64,000 nt of DNA from Streptomyces sp. NBC_00190 (GTDB taxonomy: Bacteria; Actinomycetota; Actinomycetes; Streptomycetales; Streptomycetaceae): the NCBI RefSeq assembly GCF_036203305.1, contig NZ_CP108131.1, positions 4,278,001 through 4,342,000 on the forward strand, written 5' to 3'. Under the pieces are notes generated by a model that was not told the DNA's origin, ran no database searches, and worked only from the letters and a program-made list of their open reading frames with translations. Shown here in pieces: positions 1 to 8,200 of the stretch (the stretch's first letter is position 1; every line of letters begins with the position of its first letter). Made by a program: the position numbers and the translations under genes.

Positions 1-1
1 C

Positions 2-442
2 GAGGCGGACGTCTTCGCCGACTCCACGAAGCCGGACACCCTGGTCGGCAAGGGCGGCGCCGTCGCGTACGGCCGCAGCAACGGCCTGCACGCCGTGCTC
101 CAGCCGAACGGCACCGTGACCTCGTGGGTCGAGGGCGGGGAGCGGCCGAAGCCGGTGGGGAAGGAGAGCTCGGTCCGCTTCACCATGCCCGACGGGCGGA
201 TCGCCAAGCTGGTCGACGGCCCGGACGGCAAGCGCGTCGAGATCTCGACGCCGAAGGGGAACTCCCTCGGCACGATCGATCTGAAGCACCCCGGCACGCA
301 CTACGACGGCTGGACGTACGAGCTCGTCCAGGACGGGAAGCGCGTGAAGTTCCTCGTCATCGACGGCAAGGGCGGCGGCAACAGCTGGGTGTACGACTTC
401 GGCGGCCAGCTGATCGGGAAGTACACGGTCGTCGCGCCGTAG
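2..442 (+). CDS. C-terminal part of an uncharacterised protein
   Basis: The reading frame is open from base 2 and ends at the TAG at 440-442, so the start lies upstream of the window. The visible 146 residues are soluble and Gly/Lys/Asp-rich, with alternating short beta-strand-like segments such as GKRVEISTPKGNSLG and DGKRVKFLVIDGKG, and no catalytic motif I recognise. The GTG at base 95 is inside the frame but has no ribosome-binding site, and coding-like sequence continues before it. A strong terminator hairpin follows directly. Function unknown. Confidence 0.7.
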   Translation, partial: EADVFADSTKPDTLVGKGGAVAYGRSNGLHAVLQPNGTVTSWVEGGERPKPVGKESSVRFTMPDGRIAKLVDGPDGKRVEISTPKGNSLGTIDLKHPGTHYDGWTYELVQDGKRVKFLVIDGKGGGNSWVYDFGGQLIGKYTVVAP

Positions 443-448
443 GACGGA

Positions 449-494
449 ACGCCGGAGCGGCCGGTCCCCGGGTGGGGACCGGCCGCTCCGGCGT
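449..494. terminator. Bidirectional terminator hairpin
   Basis: A perfect 21-bp stem (449-469 with 474-494) closes a GGGT loop. It sits between two convergent genes, seven bases after the first stop codon and 25 bases from the stop of the Fe-S gene on the other strand. There is no T-tract, which is usual for GC-rich actinobacterial terminators. Confidence 0.85.
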
Positions 495-519
495 GCTCAG
501 GGTCTGGAGAACCAGTGGC

Positions 520-3048
520 CTACTTGGCGTCCTCGGGCTTCGCCTCGGACCCGTCCTTCGCCTCGGCCGGCTTCTCCGTCTCCTCGGTCGGCTCCGCCTC
601 GGCCTTCGCGTCGGGCTCGGCTGCCGCCTCCGGAGCGGCCTCGGCCTCCTCCGCCACCTCGGCTTCTGCCTCTGCCTTGGCCTCAGCCTCAGCCTTGGCC
701 TTCGCGTCGGCTTCGGCCTTCGCCTTGGCTTCCGCCTCGGCCTTGGCTTCCGCCTCGGCCTTCGCCTTGGCTTCCGCCTCCGCAGCGGCAGCGGCCTCGG
801 CCTCCGCCTGGAGCGCGGCCAGCTCCTCCTCGGTCGGGCCCGGGGTCTTGACCGAGTCCAGCAGCAGCTGGGCCACGTCCACGACCTGCACGGACTCCTT
901 GGCCTTGCCGTCGTTCTTCTTGCCGTTCACCGAGTCGGTCAGCATCACCAGGCAGAACGGGCACGCCGTCGACACGATGTCCGGGTTCAGGGACAGCGCC
1001 TCGTCGACACGCTCGTTGTTGATGCGCTTGCCGATCCGCTCCTCCATCCACATCCGCGCGCCACCGGCGCCACAGCAGAAGCCCCGCTCCTTGTGGCGGT
1101 GCATCTCCTGCTGCCGCAGGCCCGGCACGGCCGACATGATCTCGCGCGGCGGCGTGTAGACCTTGTTGTGCCGGCCCAGGTAGCACGGGTCGTGGTACGT
1201 GATCAGGCCCTCGACCGGCGTCACCGGCGTCAGCCGGCCCTCGTCGATCAGGTGCTGGAGCAGCTGCGTGTGGTGGATGACCTCGTACTCGCCGCCCAGC
1301 TGCGGGTACTCGTTCGCGATGGTGTTGAAGCAGTGCGGGCAGGTCGAGACGATCCGCTTCGCCGACTTCGGCTTCTTCGTCGCCGGGTCCTCGTCGTCCT
1401 CGCCGAAGGCCATGTTCAGCATGGCCACGTTCTCCTGGCCCAGCTGCTGGAACAGCGGCTCGTTGCCCAGGCGGCGCGGCGAGTCACCGGTGCACTTCTC
1501 GTCGCCGCCCATGATCGCGAACTTGACGCCCGCGATGTTCAGCAGCTCCGCGAAGGCCTTCGTCGTCTTCTTGGCCCGGTCCTCCAGGGCGCCCGCGCAG
1601 CCGACCCAGTACAGGTAGTCGAACTCCGAGAGGTCCTCCGCGTCCTTCCCGATGATCGGGACCTCGAAGTCGACCTCCTTCGTCCACTCGACGCGCTGCT
1701 TCTTCGCCAGGCCCCAGGGGTTGCCCTTCTTCTCCAGGTTCTTGAGCATCGTGCCCGCCTCCGACGGGAACGCGCTCTCGATCATCACCTGGTAGCGGCG
1801 CATGTCGACGATGTGGTCGATGTGCTCGATGTCGACCGGGCACTGCTCGACGCACGCACCGCAGGTCGTGCAGGACCACAGCACGTCCGGGTCGATGACG
1901 CCGTTCTCCTCGGCCGTCCCGATCAGCGGGCGCTCGGCCTCCGCCAGGGCGGCCGCCGGGACGTCCGCCAGCTGCTCCGGCGTCGCCTTCTCGTTGCCCT
2001 CCATGTCCTTGCCGCCACCGGCGAGCAGGTACGGGGCCTTGGCGTGCGCGTGGTCGCGCAGCGACATGATCAGGAGCTTCGGGGACAGCGGCTTGCCGGT
2101 GTTCCAGGCCGGGCACTGCGACTGGCAGCGACCGCACTCGGTGCACGTGGAGAAGTCGAGGATGCCCTTCCAGGAGAACTGCTCGACCTGGGAGACGCCG
2201 AAGACGTCGTCCTCGCCCGGCTCCTCGAAGTCGATCTCCTTGCCGCCGCTCGTCATCGGCTGGAGGGCGCCGAGCGCCGTCGAACCGTCCGCGTTCCGCT
2301 TGAACCAGATGTTCGGGAAGCCGAGGAAGCGGTGCCAGGCGACACCCATGTTGGTGTTGAGCGAGACCGTGATCATCCAGGTGAAGGACGTGACGATCTT
2401 GAGCGCCGCGAAGAAGTAGGTGAGGTACTGCAGCGTGCTCAGGCTCAGCCCGTCGAAGGCGGCGATCAGCGGGTACGAGGCGAAGAAGCCCGGCTCCCAG
2501 CCCTCGACGCCGTGCTGGACCCCTTCCAGCGCGCGCAGCGTCATGATGCAGACGCCGACGATCAGGATGACGGCCTCGACGAAGTACGCCTGGCCCGTCT
2601 TGGAGCCCGCGAAGCGGGACTTGCGGCCCGCCTTGCCCGGCCGGCTCAGCTGCCGGATCACGATCAGGGTGACGATGCCGAGCACGGTCATCAGGCCGAG
2701 GAACTCGGTGAAGATCTCGTACGGCAGCCAGTCGCCGATGATCGGGATCAGCCAGTCGGCCTGGAAGAGCTGGCCGAAGGCGTTGACGATCGTCAGCAGC
2801 AGCGAGAAGAAGCCCACCGCCACGAACCAGTGCGCGAACCCGACGATGCCCCAGCGGTTCATGCGGGTGTGGCCGAGGAATTCCTTGACCAGCGTGATGG
2901 TGCGCTGTGTGGGGTCGCCGGTGCGCGTGCCCGCGGGCACTGGCTGGCCGAGGCGCACGAAGCGGTAGATCTGCGCGATGGCACGGCCGAACAGCGCGAC
3001 GGCTACCACCGTGATGACCAGCGACACGATGATCGCGGCGAGTTGCAT
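520..3048 (-). CDS. Membrane-bound (4Fe-4S) oxidoreductase, EtfD/FadF-like
   Basis: Likely passes electrons from electron-transfer flavoprotein (acyl-CoA oxidation) to menaquinone at the cytoplasmic membrane, as known for mycobacterial EtfD (Rv0338c) and Bacillus FadF. The 842-residue product starts with about five membrane segments (about 1-25, 68-90, 112-133, 155-172, 205-230). Two ferredoxin-type clusters follow, CTECGRCQSQCP at 302-313 and CTTCGACVEQCP at 393-404. Two cysteine-rich heterodisulfide-reductase-type modules come next (CPHC near 570, HDPCYLGR near 620, CCGAGG near 659, CPFC near 696). Residues about 745-842 form an Ala/Glu/Lys tail unlike the core family. The ATG at 3048 follows GGGAGGGCTCC-type leader sequence on the minus strand. 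No etfAB lies in the window. Confidence 0.88.
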   Translation of the reverse strand: MQLAAIIVSLVITVVAVALFGRAIAQIYRFVRLGQPVPAGTRTGDPTQRTITLVKEFLGHTRMNRWGIVGFAHWFVAVGFFSLLLTIVNAFGQLFQADWLIPIIGDWLPYEIFTEFLGLMTVLGIVTLIVIRQLSRPGKAGRKSRFAGSKTGQAYFVEAVILIVGVCIMTLRALEGVQHGVEGWEPGFFASYPLIAAFDGLSLSTLQYLTYFFAALKIVTSFTWMITVSLNTNMGVAWHRFLGFPNIWFKRNADGSTALGALQPMTSGGKEIDFEEPGEDDVFGVSQVEQFSWKGILDFSTCTECGRCQSQCPAWNTGKPLSPKLLIMSLRDHAHAKAPYLLAGGGKDMEGNEKATPEQLADVPAAALAEAERPLIGTAEENGVIDPDVLWSCTTCGACVEQCPVDIEHIDHIVDMRRYQVMIESAFPSEAGTMLKNLEKKGNPWGLAKKQRVEWTKEVDFEVPIIGKDAEDLSEFDYLYWVGCAGALEDRAKKTTKAFAELLNIAGVKFAIMGGDEKCTGDSPRRLGNEPLFQQLGQENVAMLNMAFGEDDEDPATKKPKSAKRIVSTCPHCFNTIANEYPQLGGEYEVIHHTQLLQHLIDEGRLTPVTPVEGLITYHDPCYLGRHNKVYTPPREIMSAVPGLRQQEMHRHKERGFCCGAGGARMWMEERIGKRINNERVDEALSLNPDIVSTACPFCLVMLTDSVNGKKNDGKAKESVQVVDVAQLLLDSVKTPGPTEEELAALQAEAEAAAAAEAEAKAKAEAEAKAEAEAKAKAEADAKAKAEAEAKAEAEAEVAEEAEAAPEAAAEPDAKAEAEPTEETEKPAEAKDGSEAKPEDAK

Positions 3049-3067
3049 GGGAGGGCTCCTCGGGCGG

Positions 3068-3097
3068 TACTTACTAAGCGGTAACTTATTGAGTCAA
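3068..3097 (-). promoter_or_regulatory. Predicted promoter with TTAC-N6-GTAA operator for the EtfD-like gene
   Basis: On the minus strand, TTGACT (3097-3092) and TAAGTA (3073-3068) are separated by 18 bases, about 20 bases before the start codon. The spacer holds an inverted repeat TTAC-TAAGCG-GTAA (3071-3084). TTAC...GTAA half-sites are typical of TetR-family lipid-metabolism repressors, so control by acyl-CoA is a reasonable inference; the regulator is not in the window. Confidence 0.5.
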
Positions 3098-3158
3098 GGC
3101 ATGAGGTTACCCACTCCCGACGCCGCAATGTAGCTGAGCGCGCGGTGATCTGTGTCGC

Positions 3159-3695
3159 TCAGGCATGCCTTTGCCGATAGGCCGCCCGCGGCGTCTGCGC
3201 GAGGATCGCCAGGTCCATCCCCAGCCAGTGGTTCTCGACGTAGTGCCGGTCGAGCAGCGCCATTTCCTCCCAGGGTAGGTCGGAGCGCGCGCTGACCTGC
3301 CACAACCCGGTCATCCCGGGCCGTACGAAGAGCCGCTCGGGCCGGTCCGTACGGGACTCCGGGCGCGGCCCGACCAGGGACATCTCGCCGCGGAGCACGT
3401 TGATCAGCTGGGGCGCCGGGTCGAGCGCGCAGCGCTCCAGGGCCGCGCCGAGGCGGCCGGCGTCGTCGGTGCGCAGCCGCCAGGTGCGGAACGGCCGTCC
3501 GGCCAGGCCGGCCGCCGGTACCCGTGCGAACGCCCGGCCGCCCTGGGTCACGTAGAGCAGCCCTGCCGCTGCCGCGAGGGGGGCGGCGAGCGTGAGGAGC
3601 AGGATCGCCGCACCGATGAGGTCGAGCACCCGCTTGGCCGAGGGCCGGGCCGGCCGGAGCCCTGGCCGGGCGGGGAGGGGCAGCAGCAGAGGCAT
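3159..3695 (-). CDS. Bacterial sugar transferase (PF02397-type), short orphan
   Basis: Resembles the undecaprenyl-phosphate sugar-1-phosphate transferases that start exopolysaccharide or glycoprotein glycan synthesis at the membrane. One hydrophobic segment (about 23-48) is followed by the family hallmarks PQLINVLRGEMSLVGPRPE (95-113) and RPGMTGLWQVSARS (125-138), then DRHYVENH. At 178 residues it is near the minimum for the family; the stretch between the helix and the PQL motif is compressed, and the usual acidic DEL before PQL reads DPA here. It stands alone, with no glycosyltransferase, flippase or polymerase genes beside it, so its glycan is unknown. Confidence 0.78.
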   Translation of the reverse strand: MPLLLPLPARPGLRPARPSAKRVLDLIGAAILLLTLAAPLAAAAGLLYVTQGGRAFARVPAAGLAGRPFRTWRLRTDDAGRLGAALERCALDPAPQLINVLRGEMSLVGPRPESRTDRPERLFVRPGMTGLWQVSARSDLPWEEMALLDRHYVENHWLGMDLAILAQTPRAAYRQRHA

Positions 3696-3845
3696 GTCAG
3701 CACCGTGCCGTAAGCCTGCGGCGGTCCTGGGGTGGCGCGCGGCCGGATGCCCCGTTCGGGTGCGGCGCCCGCGGCCGGACTCCGCGCCCCGGACCCCGCG
3801 CCGTCAGGGCCGATGCCGTGGGTTGCGCGTAAGGGGGGCCTAAAG

Positions 3846-3866
3846 GTTGAGTCGCATCGACTCAGC
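3846..3866. promoter_or_regulatory. HAIR element 1 (HspR operator) upstream of dnaK
   Basis: GTTGAGT-N7-ACTCAGC matches the HspR-binding inverted repeat CTTGAGT-N7-ACTCAAG except at the outermost bases. It lies 71-91 bases upstream of the dnaK start. HspR, encoded at the end of the same operon, represses such promoters with DnaK as co-repressor in Streptomyces (known for the family). Confidence 0.85.
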
Positions 3867-3897
3867 TCTGTTGACGTCCGCGCGGCGATGCGGCATG

Positions 3898-3918
3898 GTT
3901 GAGTCTGTTGCACTCAAG
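3898..3918. promoter_or_regulatory. HAIR element 2 (HspR operator) at the dnaK promoter
   Basis: GTTGAGT-N7-ACTCAAG is a near-perfect HAIR element 19-39 bases before the dnaK ATG. A possible promoter, TTGACG (3871-3876) with CATGGT (3894-3899) at 17-base spacing, overlaps its left edge, so bound HspR would cover the -10 region and start site. Confidence 0.9.
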
Positions 3919-3936
3919 TCAGCTGGAGGAATCAAA

Positions 3937-5787
3937 ATGGCACGTGCGGTCGGCATCGACCTGGGCACCACTAACTCCGTCGTCAGCGTTCTGGAAGGCG
4001 GGGAGCCCACCGTCATCACCAACGCCGAGGGCGCCAGGACCACGCCGTCCGTCGTCGCCTTCGCCAAGAACGGTGAGGTCCTCGTCGGCGAGGTGGCCAA
4101 GCGCCAGGCGGTCACGAACGTGGACCGGACCATCCGCTCCGTCAAGCGCCACATGGGCACTGACTGGAAGATCAACCTGGATGGCAAGGACTTCAACCCG
4201 CAGCAGATGAGCGCCTTCATCCTGCAGAAGCTGAAGCGCGACGCCGAGGCGTACCTGGGCGAGAAGGTCACGGACGCGGTCATCACCGTCCCGGCCTACT
4301 TCAACGACTCCGAGCGTCAGGCGACGAAGGAGGCCGGTGAGATCGCGGGTCTGAACGTCCTGCGCATCGTCAACGAGCCGACCGCCGCCGCTCTGGCCTA
4401 CGGTCTCGACAAGGACGACCAGACCATCCTCGTCTTCGACCTCGGTGGCGGCACCTTCGACGTGTCGCTCCTCGAGATCGGCGACGGTGTCGTCGAGGTC
4501 AAGGCCACCAACGGTGACAACCACCTCGGTGGCGACGACTGGGACCAGCGCGTCGTCGACTACCTCGTGAAGCAGTTCGTGGGCGGCCACGGCGTCGACC
4601 TGTCCAAGGACAAGATGGCGCTCCAGCGTCTGCGCGAGGCCGCGGAGAAGGCGAAGATCGAGCTGTCCTCCTCCACGGAGACCTCGATCAACCTGCCGTA
4701 CATCACGGCGTCCGCCGAGGGCCCGCTGCACCTGGACGAGAAGCTCACGCGCTCGCAGTTCCAGCAGCTGACCGCGGACCTGCTCGACCGCTGCAAGACC
4801 CCGTTCCACAACGTCATCAAGGACGCGGGCATCAACCTGTCCGAGATCGACCACGTGGTCCTGGTCGGCGGCTCCACCCGTATGCCGGCCGTCGCCGAGC
4901 TCGTCAAGGAGCTCACCGGCGGTCAGGACGCCAACAAGGGCGTCAACCCGGACGAGGTCGTCGCCATCGGCGCCACCCTCCAGGCCGGTGTGCTCAAGGG
5001 TGAGGTCAAGGACGTCCTGCTCCTCGACGTGACCCCGCTGTCCCTGGGTATCGAGACCAAGGGCGGCATCATGACCAAGCTGATCGAGCGCAACACGACC
5101 ATCCCGACCAAGCGGTCGGAGATCTTCACGACGGCCGAGGACAACCAGCCGTCCGTGCAGATCCAGGTCTACCAGGGCGAGCGCGAGATCGCGGCGTACA
5201 ACAAGAAGCTCGGCATGTTCGAGCTGACCGGCCTGCCCCCGGCCCCGCGTGGCGTCCCGCAGATCGAGGTCTCCTTCGACATCGACGCGAACGGCATCAT
5301 GCACGTCACGGCCAAGGACCTCGGCACGGGCAAGGAGCAGAAGATGACCGTCACCGGCGGCTCTTCGCTCGGCAAGGACGAGGTCGACCGCATGCGCCAG
5401 GAGGCGGAGCAGTACGCGGACGAGGACCTGCGTCGCAAGGAGGCGGCCGAGTCCCGCAACCAGGGCGAGCAGCTCGTCTACCAGACGGAGAAGTTCGTCA
5501 AGGACAACGAGGACAAGGTTCCGGCCGACGTCCGCACCGAGGTCGAGGCCGCCGTCGCCGAGCTGAAGGAGAAGCTCAAGGGCGAGGACACCGCCGAGAT
5601 CCGTACCGCGACCGAGAAGCTCGCCGCGGTCAGCCAGAAGCTCGGCCAGGCCATCTACGCCGACGCCCAGGCCGCGCAGGGCGCCGCCGGCGCCGCTGCC
5701 GGTGACGCGGGCCAGGCGAAGGCCGACGACGACGTCGTCGACGCCGAGATCGTCGACGACGAGAAGCCGAAGGGCGGCGCTGCCTGA
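3937..5787 (+). CDS. dnaK: Chaperone DnaK (Hsp70)
   Basis: ATP-driven Hsp70 that binds exposed hydrophobic peptides; works with the DnaJ and GrpE encoded just downstream. The 616-residue product begins [14 protein letters not shown] and shows the phosphate-binding loops and the [10 protein letters not shown] motif. The linker [19 protein letters not shown] precedes the substrate domain, and the C-terminal tail is acidic with VDAEIVDDE. The ATG at 3937 follows CTGGAGGA; the frame is open back to 3847, but that stretch lies in the operator. The stop TGA shares its final base with the grpE ATG. In Streptomyces, DnaK also acts as HspR co-repressor, closing a feedback loop on this operon. Confidence 0.98.
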   Translation: MARAVGIDLGTTNSVVSVLEGGEPTVITNAEGARTTPSVVAFAKNGEVLVGEVAKRQAVTNVDRTIRSVKRHMGTDWKINLDGKDFNPQQMSAFILQKLKRDAEAYLGEKVTDAVITVPAYFNDSERQATKEAGEIAGLNVLRIVNEPTAAALAYGLDKDDQTILVFDLGGGTFDVSLLEIGDGVVEVKATNGDNHLGGDDWDQRVVDYLVKQFVGGHGVDLSKDKMALQRLREAAEKAKIELSSSTETSINLPYITASAEGPLHLDEKLTRSQFQQLTADLLDRCKTPFHNVIKDAGINLSEIDHVVLVGGSTRMPAVAELVKELTGGQDANKGVNPDEVVAIGATLQAGVLKGEVKDVLLLDVTPLSLGIETKGGIMTKLIERNTTIPTKRSEIFTTAEDNQPSVQIQVYQGEREIAAYNKKLGMFELTGLPPAPRGVPQIEVSFDIDANGIMHVTAKDLGTGKEQKMTVTGGSSLGKDEVDRMRQEAEQYADEDLRRKEAAESRNQGEQLVYQTEKFVKDNEDKVPADVRTEVEAAVAELKEKLKGEDTAEIRTATEKLAAVSQKLGQAIYADAQAAQGAAGAAAGDAGQAKADDDVVDAEIVDDEKPKGGAA

Positions 5788-6437
5788 TGTCGGAGGAGAC
5801 CCCGGGTTTCGAGGAGAAGCCCGACGTCCCCGTCGACGGCACGTCCGACGAGCCGAAGGCCGCCGACTCCGCCAAGGAGGAGGCGGCGGCCCCGGCCGGG
5901 GACTCCGCACCGGATGTGGCCCTGCTGGCGCAGCTGGACCAGGCCCGTACGGCGCTCGGTGAGCGGACCACGGACCTCCAGCGGCTCCAGGCGGAGTACC
6001 AGAACTACCGCCGCCGGGTGGAGCGGGACCGGATCACCGTCAAGGAGATCGCGGTCGCGTCCCTCCTGACGGAGTTGCTCCCGACCCTGGACGACATCGG
6101 CCGGGCGCGGGAGCATGGCGAGCTGGTCGGCGGTTTCAAGTCGGTGGCCGAATCGCTGGAGACCGTCGCCGCCAAGATGGGCCTGCAGCAGTTCGGCAAG
6201 GAGGGCGAGCCCTTCGACCCGACGATCCACGAGGCCCTGATGCACTCGTACGCGCCGGACGTCACCGAGGACACCTGCGTGGCGATCCTGCAGCCGGGGT
6301 ACCGGATCGGCGAGCGTACGATCCGCCCCGCGCGGGTCGCGGTGGCCGAGCCCCAGCCGGGCGCGGCCCCCAAGTCCGAGTCGGGCGAGGCCGACACGCC
6401 GTCGGACAAGGACACGGATGCCCCCGACAAGGGCTGA
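5787..6437 (+). CDS. grpE: Nucleotide exchange factor GrpE
   Basis: Exchanges ADP for ATP on DnaK and may act as a thermosensor. The 216-residue protein has a disordered acidic N-terminus (1-50), a long coiled coil (about 50-95, containing QAEYQNYRRRVERD) and the C-terminal beta domain with the motif from EPFDPTIHEAL to RPARVAVAEP. The start codon overlaps the dnaK stop by one base (TGATG), so translation is probably coupled. Second gene of the four-gene heat-shock operon. Confidence 0.97.
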   Translation: MSEETPGFEEKPDVPVDGTSDEPKAADSAKEEAAAPAGDSAPDVALLAQLDQARTALGERTTDLQRLQAEYQNYRRRVERDRITVKEIAVASLLTELLPTLDDIGRAREHGELVGGFKSVAESLETVAAKMGLQQFGKEGEPFDPTIHEALMHSYAPDVTEDTCVAILQPGYRIGERTIRPARVAVAEPQPGAAPKSESGEADTPSDKDTDAPDKG

Positions 6438-6476
6438 TGTTGAACCAGTAGAAGCACGAGAGGAGGGACACCGGGG

Positions 6477-7664
6477 ATGAGCACGAAGGACTTCGTCGAG
6501 AAGGACTACTACAAGGTCCTCGGTGTCCCGAAGGACGCCACCGAGGCCGAGATCAAGAAGGCGTACCGGAAGCTCGCACGCGAGTTCCACCCGGACGCCA
6601 ACAAGGGCGACACCTCCGCCGAGGAGCGCTTCAAGGAGATCTCCGAGGCGAACGACATCCTCGGCGACGCCAAGAAGCGCAAGGAGTACGACGAGGCGCG
6701 CGCCCTGTTCGGCAACGGTGGCTTCCGCCCCGGGCCGGGCGGGGCCGGCGGTTCGTTCAACTTCGACCTCGGCGACCTGTTCGGCGGCACCCAGCCGGGT
6801 GCCGGCGGCGCGGGCGGCGGCTTCGGCGGCGGCCTGGGCGATGTCTTCGGCGGCCTGTTCAACCGCGGCGCCGGGCCGGGTGCGGGAACCCGTACCCAGC
6901 CCCGCCGCGGCCAGGACATCGAGTCCGAGGTCACCCTCTCCTTCACGGAGGCGGTGGACGGGGCCACGGTCCCGCTCCGGATGTCCTCCCAGGCCCCCTG
7001 CAAGGCCTGCTCCGGCACCGGCGACAAGAACGGCACCCCCCGGGTGTGCCCGACCTGCGTCGGCACCGGCCAGGTCTCGCGGGGCAGCGGCGGCGGCTTC
7101 TCGCTGACCGACCCCTGCGCGGACTGCAAGGGCCGCGGCCTGATCGCCGAAACCCCCTGTGACGTCTGCAAGGGCAGCGGGCGCGCCCGCAGCTCGCGCA
7201 CGATGCAGGTCCGGATCCCGGCGGGCGTCTCCGACGGCCAGCGCATCCGGCTGCGCGGCAAGGGTGCGCCCGGCGAGCGCGGCGGTCCGGGCGGTGACCT
7301 CTACGTCGTCGTGCACGTCGACTCCCACCCGGTGTTCGGCCGCAAGGACGACAACTTGACGGTGACCGTCCCGGTGACGTTCGCGGAGGCGGCGCTGGGC
7401 GCCGACATCAAGGTCCCGACACTGAACGGCCCCTCGGTGACGCTGAAGCTGCCGCCGGGCACTCCCAACGGCCGCACGATGCGGGCCCGCGGCAAGGGAG
7501 CGGTCCGCAAGGACGGCACCCGCGGCGACCTGCTGGTGACGGTGGAGGTCGCGGTCCCGGTCGAGCTGTCGGACAAGGCCCGCGAGGCGCTGGAGATGTA
7601 CCGCGAGGCGACGGAGTCGCAGGACCCGCGCTCCGCGCTGTTCGAGTCCGCGAAGGGAGCATGA
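6477..7664 (+). CDS. dnaJ: Chaperone DnaJ (Hsp40, type I)
   Basis: Delivers substrates to DnaK and stimulates its ATPase. The 395-residue protein has a J domain (about 9-72) with the essential HPD in EFHPDAN, then a Gly/Phe-rich region (about 82-140). The zinc-binding region has four CxxCxGxG repeats (CKACSGTG, CPTCVGTG, CADCKGRG, CDVCKGSG), followed by the beta-rich client-binding domain. It starts at an ATG after GAGAGGAGGG. Its stop is one base from the hspR start. Confidence 0.97.
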   Translation: MSTKDFVEKDYYKVLGVPKDATEAEIKKAYRKLAREFHPDANKGDTSAEERFKEISEANDILGDAKKRKEYDEARALFGNGGFRPGPGGAGGSFNFDLGDLFGGTQPGAGGAGGGFGGGLGDVFGGLFNRGAGPGAGTRTQPRRGQDIESEVTLSFTEAVDGATVPLRMSSQAPCKACSGTGDKNGTPRVCPTCVGTGQVSRGSGGGFSLTDPCADCKGRGLIAETPCDVCKGSGRARSSRTMQVRIPAGVSDGQRIRLRGKGAPGERGGPGGDLYVVVHVDSHPVFGRKDDNLTVTVPVTFAEAALGADIKVPTLNGPSVTLKLPPGTPNGRTMRARGKGAVRKDGTRGDLLVTVEVAVPVELSDKAREALEMYREATESQDPRSALFESAKGA

Positions 7665-7665
7665 C

Positions 7666-8130
7666 ATGGACGGCCGCCGACGACAGTCCTCCCGCTTGGG
7701 TGGGGGCTACCAGCTCACCGACGAGACCCCGGTCTACGTGATCTCGGTGGCCGCCCAGCTCTCGGGTCTGCATCCGCAGACCCTGCGCCAGTACGACCGT
7801 CTCGGCCTGGTCTCCCCGGACCGTACGGCCGGGCGCGGCCGGCGCTACTCGGCCCGTGACATCGAGCTGCTCCGCACGGTGCAGGCGCTGTCCCAGGACG
7901 AGGGCATCAACCTGGCGGGCATCAAGCGGATCATCGAGCTGGAGAACCAGGTCGCCGCGCTCCAGCAGCGCGTGGCCGAACTCTCCGCAGCGGTGGACGG
8001 CGCGGCGGCCACGCTCCAGGCCCGCGAGGCCCAGGTGCACGCCTCCTACCGGCGCGACCTGGTCCCGTACCAGCCACCGGTGCCGGGCAACGCCCTGGTC
8101 GTCTGGCGGCCCAAGCGGCCGACGGACTGA
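7666..8130 (+). CDS. hspR: Heat-shock repressor HspR (MerR-type)
   Basis: Autoregulatory repressor that binds HAIR elements; three are visible in this window (two before dnaK, one before clpB). The 154-residue protein has a MerR-type winged helix (about 18-88: YVISVAAQLSGLHPQTLRQY, then RRYSARDIELL) and a coiled coil (about 90-125) for dimerisation. Known S. coelicolor HspR uses DnaK as co-repressor, so titration of DnaK by misfolded protein lifts repression. Last gene of the operon; a terminator hairpin follows. Confidence 0.95.
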   Translation: MDGRRRQSSRLGGGYQLTDETPVYVISVAAQLSGLHPQTLRQYDRLGLVSPDRTAGRGRRYSARDIELLRTVQALSQDEGINLAGIKRIIELENQVAALQQRVAELSAAVDGAAATLQAREAQVHASYRRDLVPYQPPVPGNALVVWRPKRPTD

Positions 8131-8139
8131 CGACGCGTG

Positions 8140-8175
8140 CGAAGGCCCCTCCCGGTGACCCGGGTGGGGCCTTCG
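8140..8175. terminator. Bidirectional terminator after hspR
   Basis: Stem CGAAGGCCCC/GGGGCCTTCG continues, after a single T-T mismatch, into CCCGG/CCGGG closed by a TGAC loop. It lies between the converging hspR and regulator genes. Confidence 0.85.
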
Positions 8176-8200
8176 GCGTACCCGGCGCCGCCGGCGCCGG

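Noticed and set aside
124..3084. Very long open frames opposite or out of phase with real genes, for example 124-3084 (+) and 18625-22410 (-)
   Set aside because: They are mirror frames caused by GC-rich third positions; their products are Arg/Ala/Gly-rich without domains and lack ribosome sites, and the other frame encodes known families.
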